From contig CAUGFC010000021.1 of assembly GCA_959598545.1 (NCBI GenBank), positions 1-19,565 on the forward strand: a DNA stretch of 19,565 nt. The letters run 5' to 3'. Positions within the stretch are counted from its first letter, which is position 1. The number at the start of each line of letters is the position of its first letter. The notes below the pieces were generated by a model. That model saw nothing but the letters and a program-made list of their open reading frames with translations. It was not told the origin of the DNA and searched no databases. Positions 1-6,016 of the stretch are shown here, piece by piece. The position numbers and the translations under genes were made by a program. The stretch comes from an uncultured Olsenella sp. (lineage in GTDB: Bacteria > Actinomycetota > Coriobacteriia > Coriobacteriales > Atopobiaceae).

Positions 1-1
1 G

Positions 2-1204
2 GGTCGTGGTCGAAGTCGGGGGGCGCTGCTGATGGGGCTTCTGGGCGGCGTGCTCGGTGCGGGCCTGCTGGCGGGCACGCTGTTCGCGACCGGCGTCGTC
101 GGCATGACGGACACGCAGATCGTGGCTACCGACGGCACCCAGCAGATCACGATCGACCCCTCCGACGAGGACACCACCACCGCCAACGCGGTCGCCGCCA
201 AGGCGCTCCCGTCGGTGGCCACGATCTACTGCACCTTCGCCGAGGGCGAGGGCATGGGCTCCGGCGTCATCTACGACACCGACGGCAACATCATCACGAA
301 CAACCATGTGGTTGAGGACGCGGAGAGCATCTCGGTCGCCTACAACGGCAAGAGCTACGACGCCACGCTCGTGGGGACCGACCCCTCCAGCGACGTCGCC
401 GTGATCCACGTGGACTTCGGCGACGACGAGGTCACGCCCATGGAGGTCGGCGACTCCTCCGCGCTCCAGGTGGGCGACTGGGTCATGTCCGTGGGCAGCC
501 CCTTCGGCCTCGAGAACTCCGTCTCGCAGGGCATCGTCTCCGCGCTCTCGCGCAGCACGCTGCTCAGTGGCACCTCGGGCAACACCCTCTACACCAACCT
601 CATCCAGACTGACGCCACGATCAACCCGGGCAACTCCGGCGGCGCGCTCGTGAACGACCGCGGCCAGCTCGTGGGCATCTGCACGCTCTTCTCGTCCGAC
701 ACGGAGAGCTTCGCCGGCATCGGCTACGCAATCCCGAGCGACTACGCCACGCAGGTCGCTGACAAGATCATCGCCGGCGAGACGGTCACCCACGCCTACA
801 TCGGCCTCTCCATGCAGACCGTGACGCCGTCCAACGCGCTCTCCAACGGGCTGGCGGTCGACGAGGGCGCCTACGTCGTGGAGGTCACCGAGGGCGGGCC
901 TGCCGCCGAGGCGGGCATCCAGGTCGGCGACGTCATCACCAGCATCGGCGGCGAGACCATCGGCTCGGCGGACGGTGCCATCCTCGTCGTGCGCTCCCAC
1001 GAGATCGGTGACACCGTGGAGGTCACGGTCATGCGCGGCGACCAGGAGAAGACCTTCGAGGTGACGCTCGGCTCCGACGAGGCGCTGCAGGAGCAACAGG
1101 AGGAGGAGACCGTGACGGTCAACGGCCAGGAGATCAGCGTCGACGACCTCATCCGCCTCTACGAGCAGTACCAGCAGCAGCGCAACAACCCCTTCGGGCG
1201 CTAG
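2..1204 (+). CDS. HtrA/DegP-like S1C serine protease with PDZ domain (5' end outside window)
   Basis: Membrane-anchored protease of the trypsin-like S1C (HtrA/Deg) family, which degrades or senses misfolded extracytoplasmic proteins. The frame is open from base 2. An arginine-rich stretch precedes a Gly/Leu-rich hydrophobic segment (residues 2-24 counted from the Met at base 32), so the anchor is N-in and the true start is probably upstream of the window; the Met at 32 has no convincing ribosome binding site. Counting from that Met, the catalytic triad is His92 (TNNHVVED), Asp121 (SSDVAVI) and Ser202 (NPGNSGGAL). One PDZ domain follows at about 255-350, with its carboxylate loop near YIGLSMQ. 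The C-terminus is an acidic, Gln-rich tail. A single PDZ and an N-terminal anchor fit actinobacterial HtrA rather than two-PDZ DegP. A strong hairpin follows the stop. Family assignment is secure; the substrate is unknown. Confidence 0.95.
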   Translation, partial: GRGRSRGALLMGLLGGVLGAGLLAGTLFATGVVGMTDTQIVATDGTQQITIDPSDEDTTTANAVAAKALPSVATIYCTFAEGEGMGSGVIYDTDGNIITNNHVVEDAESISVAYNGKSYDATLVGTDPSSDVAVIHVDFGDDEVTPMEVGDSSALQVGDWVMSVGSPFGLENSVSQGIVSALSRSTLLSGTSGNTLYTNLIQTDATINPGNSGGALVNDRGQLVGICTLFSSDTESFAGIGYAIPSDYATQVADKIIAGETVTHAYIGLSMQTVTPSNALSNGLAVDEGAYVVEVTEGGPAAEAGIQVGDVITSIGGETIGSADGAILVVRSHEIGDTVEVTVMRGDQEKTFEVTLGSDEALQEQQEEETVTVNGQEISVDDLIRLYEQYQQQRNNPFGR

Positions 1205-1227
1205 CGCGTCGAGAAGAACGGCGACTC

Positions 1228-1263
1228 GGGCCCCGTGCCGGCAGCATGCCCGGCACGGGGCCC
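1228..1263 (+). terminator. Terminator hairpin after htrA-like gene
   Basis: A perfect 14-bp inverted repeat (GGGCCCCGTGCCGG and its complement) with an 8-base loop begins 23 bases after the protease stop. The flanks GAGAAG (1211-1216) and CTTCTC (1263-1268) could pair further outside the stem. The downstream side is TTCTCG rather than a long T run. Confidence 0.85.
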
Positions 1264-1300
1264 TTCTCGTCGGCGGTCGGCGACCGGGCGTCCGCCGTCC

Positions 1301-1472
1301 TTCTCGAGTGACGGGTTTTACGTGCCGCAGGCGGTATTGCGCCCCGGATGGCCCTCGAGTGACAGGTTTTACGTACTACAAGGCGGCCCTGCGCCCCAAA
1401 TAGTCCTTGAGTGACGGGTTGTGCGCATCGTGGGCGCCCGATGGCCGCCGCGAGGCGTAAGACCTGTCACTG
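1301..1472. repeat. Tandem intergenic repeat: three direct copies of a ~51-bp unit plus one inverted copy
   Basis: GAGTGAC cores occur at 1306, 1357 and 1409 (spacing 51 and 52). Copies 1 and 2 share CGAGTGAC(G/A)GGTTTTACGT and a common second half ending TGCGCCCC(G/A)(G/A)AT. Copy 3 is degenerate (TGAGTGACGGGTTGTGCGC). At about 1455-1472 the sequence GCGTAAGACCTGTCACT is the reverse complement of the core, so this part could fold back on any direct copy. No convincing gene occupies the gap 1205-1586: small ORFs there have no ribosome binding site and overlap the repeats. REP-like elements are the best description. Confidence 0.75.
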
Positions 1473-1550
1473 ATGCGTGTCGGTCGCGCGGGAGGGCCGT
1501 GTGGGACGGCCGGTCCCGGGCTTCTCGCAATTGTTGTCCGGTGGGGCGGG

Positions 1551-1556
1551 TAAGAT
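1551..1556 (+). promoter_or_regulatory. Candidate -10 box for the DUF2130 gene
   Basis: TAAGAT lies 30 bases before the ATG at 1587. The leader then carries GGAGGG as ribosome binding site. No consensus -35 is seen at the expected spacing. The same arrangement recurs before several other genes in the window. Confidence 0.45.
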
Positions 1557-1586
1557 TTACGCCAGGCGAGAAGGACGGAGGGTCCC

Positions 1587-2960
1587 ATGGCGGAGATCAG
1601 GTGCCCGCACTGCGGCGAGGTGTTCCAGGTCGACGAGACGGAGTACGCGCAGATCGTGCGCCAGGTGCGCGACGCCGAGTTCCAGCGTGAGCTGGCGGCG
1701 CGCGAGAGGAGCGCCGAGCGCGAGCGCGAGAGCGCGGTCGAGGCCGCCGTCGCGCGGGCGCGTCAGGAGGCGCTGACGTCCTCGGCGCAGAAGGACGCGG
1801 AGATCGCCCAGCTCAAGGCCCGCGTCAGGGAGAGCGCGGACGCGCTTGCCCTGGAGCGCGCGCATGCCGAGAAGAGCCTCGCGGAGCAGCTCGCCGAGCG
1901 GGAGCGCCAGATCGCGCAGCTCACGGAGCAGCTCAAGGCGCGCGAGTCCGCGTTCGACGCCGAGAAGGCCCTCGCCGTCACCCAGGCCACCGGCGAGCAG
2001 GACCGCCGCATCGTGGAGCTGGAGGGGAGCCTGCGCGCCGCGCAGCTCGAGCGCCAGCAGACGGAGGCCACGCTGCGCCAGCAGATGGCGGAGCAGGCCC
2101 AGTACAAGGACCAGACCATCCGCGACCGCGAGGACGAGATCGAGCGCCTGCGCAACCAGCGCGCCCGCCTCTCGACCAAGCTCATCGGCGAGACGCTGGA
2201 GCAGCACTGCGAGATGGAGTTCAACCGCTGGCGCAGCCTCGGCTTCCGCGGCGCGGAGTTCCACAAGGACAACGAGGTCGTGGGCGGATCAAAGGGCGAC
2301 TACGTCTTCCGCGAGGTGGACGAAGATGGCGTCGAGGTCGTCTCCATCATGTTCGAGATGAAGAACGAGGACGACGCCTCGGCCGCCTCAAGCCGACACA
2401 AGAACGCCGACTTCTTCAAGAAGCTGGACCAGGACCGTCGCAACAAGAACTGCGAGTACGCGGTGCTCGTCTCCATGCTCGAGCCGGAGAGCGAGCTCTA
2501 CAACTCGGGCATCGTGGACGTCTCCTACGAGTACGAGAAGATGTACGTCGTCCGCCCGCAGTTCTTCATCCCCATGATCACGCTGCTGAGAAACGCCGCG
2601 GAGAACGCGCACTCCTACCGCCGCGAGCTCGCGGAGGTCCGTCAGCAGAACATCGACATCACGCGCTTCGAGGACGCGCTCGAGGACTTCAAGGACAAGT
2701 TCGGGAAGAACTACGAGACGGCGTCCCGCAAGTTCCAGACGGCGATCGACGAGATCGACAAGACCATCCAGCACCTCCAGAAGGTCAAGGAGAACCTCAC
2801 CTCGTCGGAGAACCAGTTGCGTCTTGCCAACAAGAAGGCCGACGAGCTCACCATCAGAAAGCTCACCTGGAAGAACCCCACGATGCGCGAGAAGTTCGCC
2901 GAGGCGCGCGCCGAGAGGGGAGAGGCGGCCGAGGCCGTGGAGCCGGACGAGGTGGAGTAG
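1587..2960 (+). CDS. DUF2130 domain protein: N-terminal CxxC, long coiled coil, nuclease-like C-terminal domain
   Basis: A 457-residue cytoplasmic protein of the DUF2130 family; function not established. The start is fixed by GGAGGG just upstream. Residues 6-9 (CPHC) form half of a zinc ribbon-like knuckle. Residues 25-200 are almost entirely charged heptads rich in Glu, Arg, Gln and Ala, a long coiled coil. The conserved DUF2130 region runs from about 195 to 350. It contains GDYV (Asp238), a turn, then MFEMKNE (Glu257, Lys259), which has the D-x(n)-ExK spacing of PD-(D/E)xK nucleases. The tail (about 360-430) is again helical. The resemblance to that nuclease fold is an inference from the motif only; DNA cleavage is not shown. 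The gene converges on the DXS-like gene with only 3 bases between stop codons, so no separate terminator fits. It appears monocistronic. Confidence 0.85.
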   Translation: MAEIRCPHCGEVFQVDETEYAQIVRQVRDAEFQRELAARERSAERERESAVEAAVARARQEALTSSAQKDAEIAQLKARVRESADALALERAHAEKSLAEQLAERERQIAQLTEQLKARESAFDAEKALAVTQATGEQDRRIVELEGSLRAAQLERQQTEATLRQQMAEQAQYKDQTIRDREDEIERLRNQRARLSTKLIGETLEQHCEMEFNRWRSLGFRGAEFHKDNEVVGGSKGDYVFREVDEDGVEVVSIMFEMKNEDDASAASSRHKNADFFKKLDQDRRNKNCEYAVLVSMLEPESELYNSGIVDVSYEYEKMYVVRPQFFIPMITLLRNAAENAHSYRRELAEVRQQNIDITRFEDALEDFKDKFGKNYETASRKFQTAIDEIDKTIQHLQKVKENLTSSENQLRLANKKADELTIRKLTWKNPTMREKFAEARAERGEAAEAVEPDEVE

Positions 2961-2963
2961 GGC

Positions 2964-4733
2964 CTAGCGGCCGAGCGCGGCCAGCGCGTCCGCGACGACG
3001 CCCTCGACGGTGATGCCGCGGCTGGCGAGAAGGGCGTCCGGATCGTAGCGGTCCACAAAGGCGCGCGGCAGCCCGTAGCACAGGGTGCGGACGTCATCGG
3101 TCGCCAGCGCGCGGGCGCAGCGCTCGCCGAAGCCGCCGTCCAGGATGCCGTCCTCGAGGGTCACGATCACGCGGTGCCCGGCGGCGAGGCGCCCGAGCAG
3201 GGCCTCGTCGGGCGTGGTGGCGAGGCGGGGGTTGACCAGCGTGGCGCTCACGCCGCGCTCGGCCAGCGCGTCCGCGACCCGCTCCCCGAGCGGGAGGAAG
3301 TCGCCGAGGGCGAGCAGGGCCACGTCGGAGCCCTCGCGCAGGACCTCCCAGCCGCGGGCGTAGTCGTCCGCGCGCGCGAAGTCCGGACGGGACACCACGC
3401 CCTCCGCGACGGGCACGCGAATGGCCACGGGCCCGTCCTCGTGCTCGATCGACCAGGAGAGCATGTCGAGGTACTCCTCGATGCAGGTGGGGGCGAGGTA
3501 GGTGAGCCCGGGCATGGACCCGAGCATGGGGATGTCGAAGAAGCCCAGGTGGGTGGCGTCGGGGGTGCCGAAGGCGGACGCGCCGAAGACGAGGATGGTC
3601 ACCGGGGCGGCGTTCAGGCAGAGGTCGTGCCAGAGCTGGTCGTAGGCCCGCTGCAGGAAGGTGGCGTAGATGCCCAGGACCGGTCGGGCGCCGCCGCGGG
3701 CGAGACCGGTCGCGTAGCTGACCGTATGCTCCTCGGCGATTCCGACATCCACGAACTGGGCGCCCGCCTGTGCGCGGAGCTCGGGGGTGAAGCCCATGAT
3801 GTAGGGGGTGGCGGCGTTCACCGCGACGACGCGCGGGTCCGTCCGCATCCAGTCCATGAGGAGCGCGCCGGTGACGTTGGCGTAGTTCTCGTCGGCGGGG
3901 TGGGCCGCGGCGCCGGGCAGGACGGCGCCCGTCTCGACGTCGAAGGGGACGGCGTGGTGCCAGCCCTCGGGGTCGCCGGCGGCCGGCGCGTAGCCGTGGC
4001 CCTTCTCGGTGTGGACGTGCAGCACCACGGGGTGGTCCGTGCCGCGCAGCTCGGCAAGCGCGGCCTCGAGGGCGGCGATGTCGTGCCCGTCCTCGAGGTA
4101 GCGGTAGTCCAGGCCCAGCGCGCGGAACGCGTTTCTCGGCGCCTCGCCGCGGGTGGCCCGCAGCTCGGCGAGGTTGCGGTAGAGGCCACCGTGGTTGGGG
4201 GCGATGGACCACTCGTTGTCGTTCACGACGATGATGAGGTTGCTGCCCAGCTCGGCGGCGTTGTCCAGCCCCTCGAAGGCCAGGCCGCCCGAGAGCGAGC
4301 CGTCTCCGATGACGGCCACCACGTCGTACTTTTCGCCCGCGAGGTCGCGCGCCGCCGCGAGGCCACAGGCAAGGCTCACGGACGTGGACGTGTGGCCCAT
4401 GGCAAAGAGGTCGTGCTCGGACTCGGAGGGGTTGGAGAACCCGGAGACCTCGCCGTAGCGCGCGGGGTCGAGGAACGCGGGTGCGCGGCCGGTGAGCATC
4501 TTGTGGGCGTACGTCTGGTGGGAGACGTCGAAGACGATCTTGTCGCGCGGGGTCTCGAACACGCGGTGGAGGGCGATGGTGAGCTCGACGGACGCGAGGT
4601 TGGAGCCGGTGTGGCCGCCTATGACGGACGTGCTCCCGACGATGGCGGAGCGGATCTCGGCGGCGAGGGCGGGGAGGGCGGAGTCGGGGAGGGCGCGGAC
4701 GTCTGCGGGCGAGCCGACGTGCTCGAGATACAT
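2964..4733 (-). CDS. dxs: 1-deoxy-D-xylulose-5-phosphate synthase-like ThDP enzyme (divergent acceptor site)
   Basis: A 589-residue thiamine-diphosphate enzyme of the DXS family; true DXS joins pyruvate and glyceraldehyde 3-phosphate for isoprenoid, thiamine and pyridoxal synthesis. The start has a strong upstream GGGAGGGG. Family marks in order: His41 (GGHTGSN), VSHQTYAHKMLTGR at 70-83, the ThDP motif GDGS at 143 with NDN at 171, His260, catalytic Glu334 (GIAEEH), YATFLQRAYDQ from 356, His395 (DATHLG) and Arg439 (PVAIRVP). It is slightly shorter than the usual ~620 residues. Aligning His395 with E. coli His431, the acceptor-phosphate residues Arg420 and Asp427 fall on Gly384 and Pro391. The usual DRAG...ADGxTHxG segment is replaced by FGASAFGTPDATHLG. 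It could be a genuine but divergent DXS or a paralogue with another acceptor. The symbol is therefore provisional. Confidence 0.75.
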   Translation of the reverse strand: MYLEHVGSPADVRALPDSALPALAAEIRSAIVGSTSVIGGHTGSNLASVELTIALHRVFETPRDKIVFDVSHQTYAHKMLTGRAPAFLDPARYGEVSGFSNPSESEHDLFAMGHTSTSVSLACGLAAARDLAGEKYDVVAVIGDGSLSGGLAFEGLDNAAELGSNLIIVVNDNEWSIAPNHGGLYRNLAELRATRGEAPRNAFRALGLDYRYLEDGHDIAALEAALAELRGTDHPVVLHVHTEKGHGYAPAAGDPEGWHHAVPFDVETGAVLPGAAAHPADENYANVTGALLMDWMRTDPRVVAVNAATPYIMGFTPELRAQAGAQFVDVGIAEEHTVSYATGLARGGARPVLGIYATFLQRAYDQLWHDLCLNAAPVTILVFGASAFGTPDATHLGFFDIPMLGSMPGLTYLAPTCIEEYLDMLSWSIEHEDGPVAIRVPVAEGVVSRPDFARADDYARGWEVLREGSDVALLALGDFLPLGERVADALAERGVSATLVNPRLATTPDEALLGRLAAGHRVIVTLEDGILDGGFGERCARALATDDVRTLCYGLPRAFVDRYDPDALLASRGITVEGVVADALAALGR

Positions 4734-4845
4734 GTCCCCTCCCTCTCCCTCTGATATCGCTCTGGTCTTCTAGCATCGCACATTTTCGAACCAAAGTTGT
4801 GTCGCATCTGCGGAAAGCCCGCGAGCGAGAAGGCCGGCTTCCGGC

Positions 4846-4851
4846 TAAAAT
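4846..4851 (+). promoter_or_regulatory. Candidate -10 box for degV-like gene
   Basis: TAAAAT, 30 bases before the ATG at 4882, directly after a GCCGG-ctt-CCGGC hairpin. It places transcription start near the upstream in-frame ATG at 4858, which argues that 4858 is not the translation start. Confidence 0.45.
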
Positions 4852-4881
4852 ACGCATATGTCTGCGACCCGGGAGGAACTC

Positions 4882-5736
4882 ATGCCGAAGATCGTGATCA
4901 CCGCCGAGACCGGATGCGACGTCACCCCCGCCGAGGCGGCAAAGCTGGGCGTCGTGCTCGTCCCGATGCACGTGACCATAGGCGAGAAGACCATCGACGA
5001 CGGCGAGCTCACCTCCGCGGAGATGCTCGAGCAGTGCCGTCAGCTCGGCGTGCTGCCCAAGACGAGCGGCTGCAGCCCCCACGACTTCCAGGTCGTGTTC
5101 GACCGCATCCACGCAGAGGACCCCGAGGCGCAGATCCTGCACGTCGCCTACTCCGCCGTCACGACCTGCTCGCTCGCCTCGGCCGAGGCGGCGGCCGAGG
5201 GGCGCGACTACGTGGCGACGCTCGACACCCGCCACGTCACGATCGGGCAGGGCCTCGTCGTGCGCGAGCTCGCGGCCTGGCTCGCCGCCCATCCCGAGGC
5301 CACCCTCGACGAGGCCCGCGCCCACGCCGCAGACGCCGCCGCGCGGACCCGCATGGCGTTCCTCCCCGGCGACCTGGGGTACCTGCGCGCCGGCGGGCGC
5401 CTCTCCAACGTGGCGTTCCTCGGGGCCACGCTGCTCAAGATCAAGCCCGTGGTCGAGCTCGTGGACGGCAGGCTCGTGGCCACCAAGAAGCTGCGCGGCT
5501 CCATGTCCTCGGCCGCCGTCGCGCTTGTCGACTACCTGGCACTGCGCGAGGAGTTCGACCCTGCTCGCATCGTGTTCGTGAAGTCCCCGGGCCTGCCCGA
5601 GCAGGTCGTCCAGACGGTGGAGGGCCACGCCCGCGACCTGGGCTTCGAGCGCGCGGAGTGGTACGAGACCGGCAACGTCATCACCTCGCACTGCGGCCCC
5701 GGCGCCCTCGGCGTCGCCTTCCTCGCCCGCGCGTAG
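4882..5736 (+). CDS. DegV family fatty-acid-binding protein
   Basis: A 284-residue DegV-family protein. The family binds a single fatty acid; some members act as FakB, presenting the acid to the FakA kinase for phospholipid synthesis. The start at 4882 is chosen over the in-frame ATG at 4858 because GGGAGGA sits 6 bases upstream of it, MPKIVITAETG matches the usual DegV start, and a -10 box lies just before 4858. Ligand-site motifs are PKTSGCSP (59-66, the canonical TSxPSP loop) and AYSAVTTCSLAS (89-100, the SSxLSGT-type loop, here divergent). The C-terminal half has GDLGYLRAGGRLSN and LLKIKPVVEL, typical of DegV domain 2. No fakA-like DAK2 gene is adjacent; the DhaL at 13195 belongs to the fold used by FakA but is a separate operon. 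It appears monocistronic. Confidence 0.9.
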   Translation: MPKIVITAETGCDVTPAEAAKLGVVLVPMHVTIGEKTIDDGELTSAEMLEQCRQLGVLPKTSGCSPHDFQVVFDRIHAEDPEAQILHVAYSAVTTCSLASAEAAAEGRDYVATLDTRHVTIGQGLVVRELAAWLAAHPEATLDEARAHAADAAARTRMAFLPGDLGYLRAGGRLSNVAFLGATLLKIKPVVELVDGRLVATKKLRGSMSSAAVALVDYLALREEFDPARIVFVKSPGLPEQVVQTVEGHARDLGFERAEWYETGNVITSHCGPGALGVAFLARA

Positions 5737-5769
5737 GGGCGCGGCGGCTCGTTCTTCTCGGCGTCCGCT

Positions 5770-5950
5770 GTCCCGGAAATCGGGAGGTTCTCCGTTTGGG
5801 CTGGGCCTCCATCCCAGAATGGGCGAGGTTCTCCGGTGCGGCGTGTCGCGGGCGGGGGAACATCTCGGATTCCCGGACGCGCGGCCGAGAAACCCGGCGA
5901 TTCCGGGACGGCCCGGCGCCGTCCGGCGAGAAGGCCGACGATTCTGGGAC
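5770..5950. repeat. Intergenic repeat cluster: two direct and two inverted copies of a ~25-bp element
   Basis: Direct copies at 5770-5794 (GTCCCGGAAATCGGGAGG then TTCTCCG) and 5811-5836 (ATCCCAGAATGGGCGAGG then TTCTCCGG). Inverted copies at 5885-5909 (CCGAGAAACCCGGC then GATTCCGGGAC) and 5927-5950 (CGAGAAGGCCGAC then GATTCTGGGAC). The shared unit is (G/A)TCCC(G/A)GAAT, a variable middle of 9-12 bases, then TTCTC(C)G. Direct and inverted copies can pair into long hairpins, as in REP/BIME elements. This fills the gap between the degV-like gene and feoAB; no gene is supported there. Confidence 0.75.
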
Positions 5951-5978
5951 ACGGCAAACGCCGCCGTGCGCCTCGGGC

Positions 5979-5984
5979 TACAAT
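5979..5984 (+). promoter_or_regulatory. Candidate -10 box for feoAB
   Basis: TACAAT, 32 bases upstream of the ATG at 6017, with GAGGAAGGG as ribosome binding site between them. No -35 consensus is visible at 16-18 bases, and I see no clear Fur or DtxR/IdeR box here. Confidence 0.5.
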
Positions 5985-6016
5985 GGCGTGCGTATAAGCC
6001 GTGAGGAAGGGCATGC

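Noticed and set aside
1421..1776. Small open frames in the gap before and over the DUF2130 start
   Set aside because: They overlap repeats or the start of the DUF2130 gene, have no ribosome binding site and Arg-rich translations.
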